A DNA stretch of 64,000 bases from Patagioenas fasciata (GCF_037038585.1 NC_092560.1:62500049-62564048); one strand, 5' to 3'. Shown: positions 35,001 through 48,249, counted from the stretch's first letter. Translations and numbers: made by a program. Notes: generated by a model from the sequence alone, not told the origin.

Positions 35001-37289
35001 CCCCTCCATCCCTTCCCCTCCTTCATTCATACACTGGAGCAGTAGATCACACAATTTCTGTAATTATACATTTTAGGAAGTGCACTATAGCCTTGGATCT
35101 TCCCTTTGGTACCCTTGCCCCCAGCAGCATGTCTTTGCTTCAGTCTTTCTGTAAATGTAGTTGAATTTATTAATGTGCTGAGGGAAATATGATTATAGAA
35201 ATGGAAAACAATGTATAGAGGCACCAGACGAATTAATACTTAGAATAAGATTTTTTCATCCTTAGAAGTTGGAAAGAACAAAATAACATCAGAATGATTT
35301 TTTTTTTTTTTGTAATTAATGACTTGCAGAAAGTGGACTAGGAAATTTTATGTCTGTACAAATCCATATTATGATACAAGAAGAAAATTCCCTCCTGCTT
35401 AAACAATGTATTTAAACCTATGGCTTGTTAAAGAACCACAATTTTTTCACCCAGAAGGTGGATTGCTTTTGAATATCAGCACTTAACTTAATGTTCCCAA
35501 GATAGCAGAATCTCACACAGGAAATTAATTAAAAATATCTCTTACAAGATGAAGATAGGTAGAGTCAACTTGGAGTGGGTAGATTTCCTGTGGCCTTTTA
35601 CCTACTGAATGCAATAAAATAAGTACTTTTATTTTCTGTTTATGAGATTAAACCTCATGCAATTGTATTTCTATGATTAAGATTTATGGTTAAACGTAAT
35701 AAAATGTGCAGACCAAACTGAGTCATAGCATTCCCAATAGCGAACAGTACCGTAATGTGTGGATAGCACTGTTGTCGTCACTGCGACTATTCAGTCTCAG
35801 GAAGTGTAGTACAGATGGACTTTGCAATAGTCTGATGTGTTGGGATTTGTTCAAAGGGAATGTTTCGACATTAATTTCTGGAAAAATAAAACTGTCCCAC
35901 ACTGAGAGGTGTATTATGTAGGTTAAATATTTTTCTGTGCAGCTTGATGTTGTGTTCACCTTTTCTAGTGAGGAATTCTGTGTGTACGTATTGGCAATTT
36001 CGTCAGAGTTCATTCAGTAGCTGTATTTTCACCCAAAGCCTTTATGTACATAACACAATATTCACTCAAACAACCTCAAAACTGAAACAGGTTTCTACAT
36101 GTTCTTCCTTTTTCCTACATGAGTTCTGACCTACTTTCTTGCGCGATGGATCAAAGTGGCCTGTTGTTGCACTGAAATACTCTAAATGGTGCATGTAGCT
36201 CCTGAATATCTATACTAATCAGTCACCAATGTGAATCCATACAATCCATGTATGGAAGAGCAAACTGTACAGTCCCTCTGGAATGGGATATTATCATTTT
36301 CATATCATTTTTGAAATTATCTAAGTTCTTTAGGCTACCACTGTTGTGACATGTGAATTAACAGTGCTTGCTATTTTCTTTTCAAGGAAGCAGTGGGATG
36401 TCACTGGTAATTCAATTGTTACAAAAGAAGATGAGAGTGAAGTTTGCCCTGATGTCTATGGAGCAGGATTAGGCCCTGAAATATCAGAATGTGGTTGTCA
36501 TTGCACTGAGCAAATCTTGCACCTCTTTGAACTTCTGCCACATAGACTTCCAGTAATGAGTTGGCTGATGTTGCTTGTGCCTCACATTGTTCATTTTACA
36601 GAGCACTCGTTCATACAAAGCTCAAAGAAGGACTGGAACTTCAAATGAGAAGTTCTTCTAAGCATGAACCTCTTAAACACCTACCTGGCTTTTTTGAAAC
36701 TAATCTGGGTAGTCAAATATTTTCCAGTGTTTACTACTTCAAAATAATACAAAAAATCAAGGACAGTAATGTGGAGAGGTTAAACAAGTGCTATGTATTA
36801 AAATATGTAATAAGTATACATAGCCGAATGAAGACAATATAAACAAAGAGTTGCAGAATCTCCCCCCGCACCCAGTCCCACATGCCCCCCAAAGTAAATA
36901 TCTTCCTGCTAACTTTTGTGGCATATTTCCCATTGATGTATCAGGGCCAGGAATATGCCTTGAAACAGAAGCTGAGGTGGAGAGAGAGGTTAATTGGCAG
37001 TAGTTGTACTTGTCAGCAGTGAAAGTGTAAATGGATTTTCTAATGCACACTATTATCTGGAATATATGGTATGCTGTGGCAGCACACTGTGTGCCATATG
37101 CCTCACCCTTTCATGTTACTCCCACTCATTTTTAATGACTGGTTCTGTATATTAAGTGTGGAAACTATTCCAACAGTGAGACTGGCACATTCTTTACACA
37201 GCTGAATTGACACGTCTGAAGCTGCCTCTGGCTACTGCTTATAGACTGCCTTGCCTTTCTTTCATGGACAGTATTTTTTGCCTAATTTT
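14061..37289. other. Gene desert upstream of PTGER4, left part
   Basis: This is 23 kb of mostly AT-rich unique sequence. No exon chain, recognisable protein, tRNA or well-defined transposon was found. Contents are poly-T tracts (17823-17835, 18451-18465, 21004-21017, 27152-27165, 30436-30448, 30509-30521, 35298-35311), one poly-A tract (30708-30721), an AAAAC repeat and a small GC-rich patch at 17.29-17.48 kb. All open frames are short (at most 120 codons) and without domains. The plus strand is T- and G-biased up to about 30 kb. In mammals the region upstream of PTGER4 is also a gene desert. Confidence 0.75.
31756..31812 (+). repeat. (CAAAAA)n / AAAAC-type simple repeat
   Basis: Units of CAAAAA and near relatives (ACCAA at the left edge, AACCAAACC at the right edge) run for about 57 bp. 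It is a simple A-rich repeat with no element attached that I could see. Confidence 0.9.
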
Positions 37290-37293
37290 AGTC

Positions 37294-37408
37294 ATGCAAA
37301 TCCTGGAGTATGATGTTGTCATAAGTCCTTGCGCAGCAGAAGGCGGCAGTCAGCCTCCTTGTCCATATATGGCTTTTATGTTGTTGCCATGTGCCAGCTC
37401 TGACGTCA
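37294..37408. promoter_or_regulatory. Candidate inducible enhancer: octamer, CArG box and CRE cluster
   Basis: Three full-length consensus sites fall within 115 bp: ATGCAAAT (POU octamer, 37294-37301), CCATATATGG (SRF CArG box, 37363-37372) and the palindromic CRE TGACGTCA (37401-37408). CArG plus CRE spaced about 30 bp apart resembles the control logic of immediate-early genes such as FOS. It lies about 24 kb upstream of the PTGER4 start. Motif presence is seen; enhancer function and target gene are inferred. Confidence 0.4.
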
Positions 37409-37629
37409 CCTGAATATCACATGCATTTCATTCTGTGTCAACTAAGTGCATCAGAGGAGAAGAAAAAAATTTTTCTGCACGACAGAAAACTATCTGTCCA
37501 GTCAGGGCTTTTGTAATGACAGTAAGGAAAAATAATAATAATTAATTCTATTTTATTTGGTGTGCTCCCCCTGCTGCAATGACAAAAATGCCACCAAAAG
37601 TAAAGAAAAAGCCAGACCAGATGCTGGTA

Positions 37630-37800
37630 ATCAGGAGAAGGGCTCCAGGAGCTGCTTTGTGCTAGTAAGCAGTACTAGGGTACCTGCCTGACACTAGAAG
37701 GTAGCAGGTAGCACTGTAGCAGGTGGGTTGGACTAGATGATCTCCAGAGGTTCCTTCAAAACCAAACCATCCTGTGATTCTCTGATTCTGTGATTCTCTG
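37630..37800 (+). mobile_element. CR1 LINE 3'-end fragment
   Basis: The stretch around 37726-37760 reads GGGTTGGACTAGATGATCTC followed by CAGAGGTTCCTTC, the conserved 3'UTR block of avian CR1. It ends in GTGATTCTCTGATTCTGTGA units at 37773-37800, a diverged form of the CR1 terminal repeat. The left border is uncertain. The copy is 5'-truncated, as nearly all CR1 copies are. Confidence 0.8.
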
Positions 37801-39259
37801 TTGCTGCACTGCCAGAACAGTGGCTGCTGTGCCCTGGCCCATGCCAGCTGCTCCTTCTCACAAGCAATTCTTGGGAGTTAGCACTGACCAACATCCATTT
37901 CTAGGTGGTACCACCTTTCTTTTTCAGTCTAATTTCGTTTAGTAGTAGAGACCAAATCAGTTCATAACCAGTTGGCCTCACTGTCAGGAAAGAGTCCTGG
38001 CCACATTTAGTTTGCCTACATATACATATATATGCATGTATAAACAAACAAACACATGTCAATAGCCAAGGAGTCTTAGTTCTGTAAAGAGGAGATTTGC
38101 AAAACTGCATAGCAATTTGAAATTTACTATTAGTGGGAGCTAAAGTATGATCCTTGTTAGTTTCTGTGAAAATCTCACCTTGAATGTATTTAAATCACAG
38201 ATTACTCACTGTGGAAGAGAAGTTGTATTTCTTTTCATTCTGACATTTACAGAATTTAGATGACTGGGTGAGCTGTACTTAAAACTCTTCTAGTCCCATC
38301 AGATGCACACTTTGAAATATAAGTTCATTTTCTAAGTGCCTTTGTGGAAGCTGAAACTGAAGTCACTCTTCAGAGTTGCTTTCCGGACTGAATTGCTGTT
38401 TCTCACCTATTTATAACAGGTTAACTCATTTATAAATCTTGTAAGTGTGCCTTTCCTGAAGCTTGTACCATCGCAGCTTTACTGTCATGCAGTTATACTC
38501 CATTTTAAACAAAGCATAATTTGTTATGTTTTCACCTCTAAATAGGTTAGTTAATGCTATGAGAAGACTAGAATGAGCTACCTTAACTAAACTTGACCTC
38601 TGCCAGTTGCATATACACATCTCTGCCTCAGTAAATAGACATTTTCCCCCCTTTCATCTAGATTTTATAGTCGCGTTCAGAGCATCCTTGTTCCTTCCAC
38701 AGTCAGCAAATTTAGTTTAGCATTCCTGTGATTCTCAAATCCAACTTTGATTAATGCATTTCAATAATCTCTTATAAACTGCTTTTCACTCTTTATGTGG
38801 TGGTGTGTCATTTCCTAACAGCTCTGACTTAGTTGATGAACAACTCTGTTGCTGATGTACAACACACATCACTCCATCTCTCACAGATGCAGGGAAGAGA
38901 CCAGAGTAAGATCAGTTTTGTGGTTTAGTTCAGCAAGCTGCAGTCAACTCTGGCCGTTGCCAGGTAGCTGAGAAAGTACAAGAAGTTGCTTGTAAAGCAG
39001 AGGCTAATCTGCCTTCTGGGTTTGGCTTACTCCTTATCCCTAATTGGTTTACTGTTCCATCCAAACTTTGTTAGCACTCAGTAGTTCTTTAGTTTATTTT
39101 TTTAAATTGCTTCATAACATGTAGAAAGAACGTGATTGAGTAAAAGCACTTGTCTTTAATCACATTTATGCTTTATATAGATTATGTGTTAGATATGAAG
39201 TATCTCCTTTTTTGTTTTGGATTTGTAATATTTTCATGTCAATTAATGACCTTGGTTTT

Positions 39260-39930
39260 GTGTTATGAGGCAGGAAGAAGGAAAACCTCTATTTGCTTTC
39301 TCCATACTTCATCATAGTACACATTTGTCTCTGACGGTCTGTTGCTTTCAGAAGCTAAGTAATTTTTCCAGCCCTTTAATCATTTACATTGCTTTTCTCT
39401 GCATCTTGCCTAGTTCTGCAGTATCCTTTTTGAGACTGGGTAATCAGAAGCACTTATGGCATTCCAGATGAGACTCCACCACTGATTTATATCACGGCAT
39501 TACAATACTTTCTGTATTATTCACCATCCTATTTCTTATCCTTCAAAACATCACGTCTGCTTATTTTACCGCAGTTCAGCATTGAGCTGGGATCTTTAAT
39601 GAGTTTTCTACAGTGATACCAGACTATTTTTCCAAGTTCACACAGTTAATTTAGGATGATGAAAGTATGCTTTTCTTTTTTTTTTTTTTTTTCTTTTTTT
39701 TTTTCCCCCTGTCCAGTGTGGGTTATTTTGTAGGTACTAAGACCAAGTTTCATTTGCCATTTTGGTGATTACTTTGGTTTCTCTTGTAAACTTCTCACAG
39801 TCCTGTCTGGACCTGACCACCCTAAATAACTTCGAAGCACCTGCAGTTTTTTCTTGCTTACTACTCACCCTTTGTTCTAGTTTTGTTTCAGTTACACTTA
39901 AAAAGAAACAAACATCTTGATCTTGCACTG
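39260..39930 (-). mobile_element. Ancient CR1/L3-like LINE fragment
   Basis: The plus strand reads like the reverse complement of old amniote CR1-type LINEs: CCCTTTAATCATTTACATTG, CATTCCAGATGAGACTCCAC and TTTCATTTGCCATTTTGGTG blocks occur in the expected order. A poly-T tract (39676-39704) has been inserted or expanded inside it. The copy is strongly diverged with no usable frame. Recognition is from memory of the consensus, so borders are approximate. Confidence 0.6.
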
Positions 39931-40249
39931 ATCAACTTATTTTTTCAGTAAAGAAAATGGATAACTCATTATTACTCCTTTATTTTGTGTCTTAGCCAGT
40001 TTTTATTTATAACAATACTTCATGGCTCATATATGTACTGCCGTTTTGAAAGGATCTTGTTGAAGTCTGGTTTTGTTTGCTTTTTTTTTGTGTGTGTGTT
40101 TTTTTTTTTTTTTTTTAATTCAGGTGTCAACCAGCTCCTGCATTCTATGGTCTGTGGATTTCTAACACATGAACTTCTGGTTCTCAGACTGTTGTGGAAT
40201 AAATCTAGCTCTTTAATTGTCACCATTTTCTCATATTTTTAAAGGCTGA

Positions 40250-40760
40250 AAAGAGATCTTGAGTTCTTGTAGTTTAGTAGCAGAGTAAGCGACAGTCATA
40301 GGAGACAGAGCAAAACATGGTTAATACCTTGTCATTCACATTGTTTAACCTACTTTTAAAGACCTCTGATGATGTCTCTCAAGCCATTTGTCTCAGACTT
40401 GAATCTATCTTTACTGTTAGAAAGTTTTCCTGAACATTTGAAGGCTTTCCTCTTACTTAATCCTCCTCTCTACTCCAGAAACTTATAACAACGGCTCCTT
40501 TGACTGTCCGTCAAAGACATGGAGAACAGGTTATTCACTCTTCTTTTTTTTTTTTTTTTTGTGGTACTGGAGTAGCTGTAGTTTGTTTTGTATTTCAGCT
40601 TCACTCTTTTCTTCCTTAAGGTAAACAGTCTCAATCTTTTTTCACAGATCATGCCATCTAGATTCCTAATTATTATTGTTCCATGCTTCACCATTTCCAG
40701 TTCATACATTAATTCTTTAAAATACAGTTCCATAGACTACAGAAAACTGACACTCTTTCG
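40250..40760 (-). mobile_element. Ancient CR1/L3-like LINE fragment, ORF2 C-terminal part
   Basis: The minus-strand translation of 40733-40470 carries IIRNLDGMICEKRLRLFTLR and later NNLFSMSLTDSQRSR. These match the CR1 ORF2 tail pattern (RGLEHLxxExRLxxLGLFSLEKRR and LFSxxxxDxRTRG). The plus strand also shows the reverse-complement blocks TGTTTAACCTACTTTTAAAG and ACATGGAGAACAGGTTATTC. A poly-T run at 40544-40560 sits within it. Confidence 0.7.
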
Positions 40761-41101
40761 ATGCTGAGCAGAGTCAAAAGAGGTCATCACATATTGGTTA
40801 TCTGGGGAAGGCAGTTGCAACCATCAGAAAGCAAAACCATTGCTGGTGTCCAAGAGCAGGAAAGCCCCAAATCTGCTGTTTGTCCCACTGTCACTTCCAG
40901 TATTGATGATCTTGGATATCTGTCATCAGCTGACATCTTTGAAGCTCTATTTTTTCTCCTGGGACTTTGTTGATGAGGAGTGAAAAGTATGTCTGTTGGG
41001 TAGAGGTAGAATGATTAGCCTCAGTAAGTTTGGCTCGTTTACTTTTATTTGGCTTTTTACGTTGTGATTTTGTTAAATATCCCTGATGCTGTTTTCATTG
41101 C

Positions 41102-41567
41102 AGAATCATAATGTAGTTTGGGTTGGAAGGGACCTTCAAAGGTCATCTAGTCCAACCCCCCTGCAATGAGCAGGGACATCTTCAACCAGATCAGGTTGCT
41201 CAGAACTCCATCCAGTCTGGCCTTGAATGTCTCCAGGGATGGGGCATCTACTACCTCTTTGGGCAACCTGGACCAGTGTTTCACCACCCTCATTGTAAAA
41301 AAAATTCTTCCTCATGTCTGACCTGAATCTCCCCTCCTTTAGTTTAAAAACATTATCCCTTCTATCTCAACAGGCACTGCTAAAAAGTCTGTCCCAAACT
41401 TCCTTAAAGGCTCCTTTTAAGTACTGAAACTCCACAATAAGGTCTTCCCAGAGCCTTCTCTTCTCCAGGCTGAACAAGCCCAACCCTCTCAGCCTGTCTT
41501 TGCAGGGGAGGTGTTCCAGCCCTCTGATCATCTTGGTGGCCTTTCTCTGGATCCTCTTCAACAAGTA
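41102..41567 (-). mobile_element. CR1 LINE, 3' part
   Basis: On the plus strand the copy begins with the reverse-complement CR1 3' end (AGAATCATAATGTAGTTTGG, then TTGGAAGGGACCTTCAAAGG and CATCTAGTCCAACCCCC). It extends into the ORF2 tail. The minus frame 41564-41367 reads KRIQRKATKMIRGLEHLPCK and LGLFSLEKRRLWEDLI, the classic CR1 reverse-transcriptase C-terminus. It is better preserved than its neighbours and so younger. It is 5'-truncated. Confidence 0.93.
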
Positions 41568-42629
41568 TTACTGTGGTATGATTCTACACAGTGTTAAAGA
41601 GTTTGTGAGAAACCTAACTATGTCAGGTTTTTTAATAGCTTTCAATGATGAGATTATGAATAACTAAGACTCTGTGTTCTCAGTGAGAAGTTTATTTATC
41701 TTCTTTGTTTAGGAGGCAATGAGGGTAGAGAAGAAAAATCTTTGATTCATATCTCAACTTGTGTAAATTATCTGCTTAAACTTTTTTCAACATTTTCATA
41801 AATAACTAAACTACACTTATTGAAACAGCATAGTAATACATAAAATACATAAAAAATAACAACTGCTTTACAGATGCCACATAATTAAGTTTGCCTTTGA
41901 AGAACAGTGGGAAAATTCTGGTACAGAAATCTGGTTTTATGTGGTAAAGATTGGAGAGAAAGAGATTAGATTTTGATGTATTTTTGGCTTTGTAATTTTA
42001 AATAAACATCAGGATTTGAAGAACCTTTTGAAATTCACTGTATCTATTTGAATTAAGCAAGTTAGAGAAGTTCTATAATTCAAGTGTTTGATCTGTAAGT
42101 ATGAATACTTGGCTGTCTTCAGAGTATTTTGTATTTTGACAAAGCAGGAATGGCAAAGCAAAGAGGCAGAACTTACAGAGTCATGTCAGAGAAGTAGAGC
42201 CCATGGGAAAAAGCTAAATGAATGAAGCAAAGAAAGAATGCTACTGTGATCCTTAGTGATGGGCCACTGTATGCACTATCTAGCTGTCCAAAGGTGTTTG
42301 GAATTCTGCAGGCAACTATTAGCCCTTGTCCAGACAAAGCTTCCAGTTGGCCACACAATAGCGATGAAACTAAAAGAATGAGACTTTGCTGAACTTTCTC
42401 TCCTTCTCCTAAATTTTTGAAACAAGGTAAATAGAATGGAACTGTGTCTTGCAGGTGAAAGCACAGTGATGCTTTCTGTGAGGCTTTTATAACATTTCTT
42501 TAAACATCTTGGCTATCTGTTTGCCTTTTTGGACATTATCACAGACTGACCAGAATTCTTAACAAAATGATGAACGCTGAATGACAGTTAACTGAGAACC
42601 AAAAAATGTTCAGACTAGACCACCTTTGC

Positions 42630-42920
42630 TTCAAATGGCACAGTTTTGAATTTTATTTGTGGCTCCCCATTGGCCTAGCTTTGTAAAGATCCTCTGATAA
42701 TTCTCACAGTGTTTAATCTTGATTATCTGCAACACTGTTGTGTCATCTGCAGATTTTGCTATTGCATTGCTTGTAACTTTTCTTGAGTGACTCATTTTAG
42801 TAAGGAAGATTGGACATCCCACCTTTACATATTAGTGCACTGTTCTTCTCTATGTGCTTTTCTTTTAGATTCTGTCTATACCACGCCAATATTTTATCAG
42901 CTGCTCAGCTTGTACTACAC
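42630..42920 (-). mobile_element. Ancient LINE fragment with reverse-transcriptase palm remnant
   Basis: The minus frame 42822-42631 contains IAKSADDTTVLQ, a decayed form of the F/YADD active-site motif of LINE reverse transcriptase, followed by a pattern like the next RT block. The plus strand shows the matching reverse-complement words TTGTGTCATCTGCAGATTTT. It may belong to the same insertion as 40250-40760, since RT precedes the ORF2 tail in LINE order on this strand. Confidence 0.6.
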
Positions 42921-45900
42921 CTTCTTCTGATGGCTTGTGTAAAGTTTCCCTTGAAAGTTTACATACAGAATTAGTATTTTGCTGCCATTCAGATCTTGAC
43001 AAGGATTTTAGGATTGCCAGAGGTTAATTAGCCTAGGCTCTAAAGTTTCACCGATTGTTTTTCAAGCTTTCTTGCAGGGAGGGGAGAAGGAAGTATCTGT
43101 ATTGAAGTCTTAGGTATGACAGCAATTCACACTAACATGCCCAACCTGAATTAAGTAGTTCTGATAGTGATAACCACATAACTGTGGTAGTGTGGAGCTG
43201 AGCATGCAATGCAGTGTATGTCTGGAATGCTATATAAACCTCAAATGACCAGCCAGCACAATGCAGTTCCCTACCCCAGCTCTTGCTTTGTGTATTGCCA
43301 GGCCAGTTAGTTTCTGTACCTAAGTTGTAATGAGTCTTCTAAATGCAGTCTAAATACCATGAAGTATTTTGATAGCCCTCTCAGAGGATTTCCACTAGGA
43401 CAATATGATCAAATTTATCTCATTTAAAAAAAGGAAAACCAAAAAACCAAAAAAACTGTGTGGTTGTTTTCGAGAAGTCTGTACTATGGTTCTGCTGTCT
43501 GTTCCATGGACTTGTGGAGTAAGCATAGATTTGGCTAGGTAGCTGCTGATTTCCTACATTTCAGCTGTGACTGACATGCACTATCTCCGCTCACACCAGT
43601 TGGATATGAAAAGTCTAAGAACCGATTACACACAAAGCATTCCTTCTTATAGCATTGATAATAAAGGCTAGATGTCCTTTGCACATGCTACATATTACAT
43701 ATTTGTTCATTGTGATACCCAGTTTGTAAGCTCATTTGTATTAACACTTGCTACCTGTTTTGCTTCTTGCATAGTCAGGTGATGTGGCTGTCTGAGAATC
43801 AGCAAATTATTTTGCCTGGTGGCTTTATCATCCATGGTTTTCTGTGGATAGGTCTCCACTCCCTTTCCTAAACATATCCTGCTAGTCCTGTTAATTGTAG
43901 AATTGATTTTTATCACCTATCAGCTCCTATTAAATATGCATAGATGCCTTTTCAAAGATTAAATGCTCCCACTTTTCACAAGTCTGAACATCTGTGAATT
44001 TTGGCTGTCTATATTTATTTCTCACCCTTAGGACAGTGCTTTCTGAAAGGGGACATTAATGCCTAAGGAACATACTTATACAACACATTTTGGCAGGTAC
44101 ATAGGTGATTACCATAATTATCCAGTGGATAGTGCAGAAGTAAACACATTCAGAAGTAACTGCTCAGCACTGGATTTGATTTTGTGATCATGCTAGAGTT
44201 TTGCATAGCTCGAAGATTTCAGTGGCTCTGTGCCACCTTACAGTTGCTGAAGATGTGACCCAAGGTATTCAACACTTATTTTCCAGGAGATGACTCTGAC
44301 TTATGGAGTCCACTGGTCTACCTCTTTTTTCCTTTCCTACAGCTAGCTTTCAGCAACTAGTCTTGTCAGACTGTGATCTCAAAACTCACCCCTGTGTACT
44401 AAGAGCTATCTGTAATTAAGGCACTGACAGTGCTGGGCAAAAGTACTTTAAGCTATATCTAAGGATGTTAGCTAGGATATCATTAGTGTAGCAATGCCCA
44501 TGGTTACCATTCTGGTATGGGTTAGAATGTTGCCATGAAGAGCACAATGCTAGTGCAGTACAAGGCTTCCAGTACTGGAGTTAGCTCATGTGGGGGTATT
44601 TATTTCATTTTTCTCTGCATGGCACTGCTTTGTCTATATAAACACATTTTTTATACCTCTCTGCTAACCTTGCTCTTAATATCTGGCTCAGTCTGTGATT
44701 TCCAGACTTTTTTACTGTCTGTTTCTCTGCCTCTGCTGGGAAGGATCATCCCTGCAAATTCTGTGGATATGTGGAAGAGGGTTTATGTTGTTATGTGTAA
44801 CAGCTATTTCATTTCATTTGGGCCAAATCCATTCAGCTTCTAGTATTTTTTTACCAGCATATTCCAAGACAGATCTTACTACAAATGCTTAAGATGAGGA
44901 TTCTATAAAGTTCAGATGTAAGATGCAGGAGCAAACTCAAATGCAAAATCCATGTGATTGTGAAAGTACTCAAGGCTAATAAGTATCCATTCAAAAAATT
45001 GTATTTTGAGCAATTACTGTTTTAGCTCCATACCTTTTACCGTGATGTGTTCCATGATGATGCCAGATGAAAATACTCTTGCTTTTTCAGGTTTTTGATA
45101 AGTACAGCTCACAAAACATCAGTTCAACTCTTGGGCCTATTCCTTTTCTATTGCACTATCATGTTCATTTGTCATCAGACTGAGTGGATGATTTTTCTTT
45201 TGTTTTATTCTCACTAAGCCAGATGTCCATACTTTTAAGACTAATTTGGAAATGTGAGGCAGAATTTCTCTCTTAAACAAATGGGGCCATCTGTTCTGAA
45301 TGTGGAATGCAAATGTCTGGGGCTGAGGATGAGCCAACAGTTCAGAAAAAACATGTTTGTTTGCAGGCAGGAAAATAAATCCTTCTTCCTTAGGGAAAAA
45401 AATCCTGGTCTGCTCATTGATATCTGTGCTGACATCTGTTGTGATACTAGAATACTGGTCATGAGATAGTGACCAATAAATCCAAGTAACAGGTAATTGG
45501 CATTATGTACTACCAACTACTGTAATAGTTGTGGACAATGTGGAAACAGGGCAGAGAACGTATCTGAAGATGGAGTTGCCAAACTGGGAGAAGCAGGCCT
45601 TGTGGATGCTGTTCAGCTTTATGAAGAACCAGAAAAGGCCATTTCTGAAATACTGCTGTAAAGCTACAATCTTCTACAAGTAAATGTGGCACAAGTGGAG
45701 AATGCAGAAGAGCATGGATGGAGTTTGTTGAACATTATTGACATGTGCATGACCTCACATTTTTTAAGACACTAAGACCTGCAAGAGGGGTGGGGTGTAG
45801 TACAACAGAGTGGCAAAGGGGACAGTAGCCATCCCATTTTTTGACCCATGAGTCATCTTATTTTTTTATTACTGTCTGGTTCATATCTTATCCTTATTCT

Positions 45901-48249
45901 TAATATGTAAGCTAGACATATTGCTAGTATAAACTGAATATTCTGAAGTAACATATGCTTCTGTAAAAAATTATTTAAAATGAATGGGATAAAAATGGAG
46001 CTTGCTGTCACATTCTTTATGCAAAGGGTCTTTCTCGCAGAATGTTGATAGGCTTCTGACATATCCATTAACTCTTCCTGAGCTCTACAATGGTTTTCTT
46101 CTTCATGGCATATAACAACAAGCCTACAGAGGAATTTAATATCTCAGCTCATTCCTTAAGTAGGCATCACTCGCATTTAAATACGTACATAATGAGTATC
46201 TGTTTGGATTCTGCAGTTAGGTTTTATCTTGCCAGTGTCACTCCTGTTTGGTTCTAGCTGTACTGAAACAAGGAAAACCAGCGAGCTGAGGCTGTTTAAG
46301 TGGGTCAGGTGTGCAGTTTAGCTATGTAAGATTTTACATTTAGCTGAAGGAAGTGTAAGTATTTTGAACACTTGCCAAAAATACGATACAAAGTTGCTTA
46401 ATTAAATTAACAAAAATAGTAAAAGTAAAAATCTCGTGAGTGCATACAGTTACATAGCTTCAACATCTATCCATTACAGTGTGTAGGAAGCCTCACAGAT
46501 ATAGTTATTCTCTTTATTACAATCGGGTGGTTGGTTTCCATACTGAAAGCAAACAGAGATCAGATGAGAGTGCAGATGACTAAACATTAATGAAGGAGTT
46601 ATATCTACCAACATGTTCATGAACTGAATTCTTCTAATTTCAGGAACTGTGCTTCTACTCAGGCAAGAGGAATATAAGCCTTTAAGATTTTTACAAGAGT
46701 GTGAAATCCCACTTGAGCCAACCAATGATAGTAACTAGTTTGAACAACAGTTGGCAATACTAGATTTCTGGATATAGCAAAAATTAAATAAATTTGGAAT
46801 AATCAGTCTTACAGGCTTTTAACCTCCTAAGGTTGTATTGCACAGCAGTGTGACCTTATTGCTGTTTCCGTCACCTTCAGTTTTCTCATTTTTTAACAAC
46901 TTGTTGCTTGTGTTCTCTTTAAAATTAAGGTGTTTTTATTTTGAGAAAGGAGTGCAACTTCTTCTGTGCTTTTAGTATGCCACTTAGGGCTACGTGTACT
47001 CTAAAAATAATAACATTAGTTGTCTATGGATATAAATACAGAGAAATATTCTGATTTTTTTATTAAGATATGCTGCATTGATCTATTCATATACTCTCAC
47101 TTGCTGGGAGTAGAAACTAGTTGTACCATTTTTTTTCTGGTTTTCTTCTAGTGAGTAGGGTTACTCCTGTGTATTACTGTGATATTTATAATACTGCATA
47201 TTGGAAGTGCTTGTCATTCAGGCTAAGTTCACTTGCTAAATCAGTGGAAGACTGAATACGTGCTGAAACTTTGTTCTGTTTCTGCCAGCATGTATTGCTA
47301 GAGTACAATTTATGCTGAGTGTTGATTACTAAGGCAAATGTAATAGTGCTTGAACTCCCAAATTAAGTATGAGAGATCTCCAGTTTTTCATTAGGAAGCA
47401 TACAGGTCAGGTGCCCTGCTATTGTGAAATGTTACCGAAGTCAAAAGATTTAGCCGTCTACATATGTTGACTCCCACAGTTGATCAATACAAGAGCTGTT
47501 TATTTAGGCATCTATTTTCCCAGAGGATTATAATGACAGTGTTGCTGTTTAGGAATAAATTTTAGAAAAGTAGAATGATTTAAAAGCAGATCATGATTTA
47601 GGAATGATTATGAATTGGGCAAACAAGTTAGTTGTGTTTTTTTGGTTTTTTTTTGTTTCTTCAAATACATAGTCTTACGTTTAAGAATTCAGTTTGGTGG
47701 TATTCCAGTGAATTCAGCATGAGACTTCACTCTGACTTAAACAGAAGAAAAGTTCTGTCTTTATGAAGTGTATTTTGTGCAAAATCCTTGAAAATTCAAA
47801 GTAAAAGTCAGCCATCTGAGTTTGTCTTTGAAGTATTAGAGAACAGACCAAAGTTAAGATATAACAGGAACATGGATTTGTTAACAGCTCCAGCAATCAA
47901 ATACTTCCTGTAACACAAATTCATGGCTATCCTAGTTTTTTTCATCAGAATTTACAGAGGTATTAACTTGACAGTAAAAAGTCTTATGGTGGTGCTTACG
48001 AACACAACTGATTGAGTGGGAGAAAGGCCACAAGAAAATATTTCCAATAATAGTGCTTAACTATATTTAAATAGGGAAGAAAAGGTGTGGAGTTTTTAAA
48101 ATACTTTTTGTGACTTTTTAAAATATTTTGTGTTCATACTTTTGATCAGAAATTTTTGTGGTGAGCCATAACAGGCCATTGCAATTATGTGTGTTTTTAG
48201 ACTAATATGTTGTGATATGCAGTTTCTAGGTAGTGTTACTGCAGAAACC
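42921..48249. other. Non-coding unique sequence, nothing recognised
   Basis: This is AT-rich sequence with open frames no longer than about 100 codons and no domain, RNA gene or repeat that I can name. A short coding-looking stretch near 45.55-45.66 kb was considered and rejected. Confidence 0.5.

Noticed and set aside
36346-36648. 100-codon plus-strand open frame with a Cys-containing segment (ECGCHCTEQ)
   Set aside because: No recognisable domain, no splice-site structure around it, and the length is within chance for 64 kb.
45552-45660. Coding-looking stretch with VSEDGVAKLGEAGLVDAVQL
   Set aside because: It is only about 36 codons, with no extension into neighbouring exons and no family recognised.
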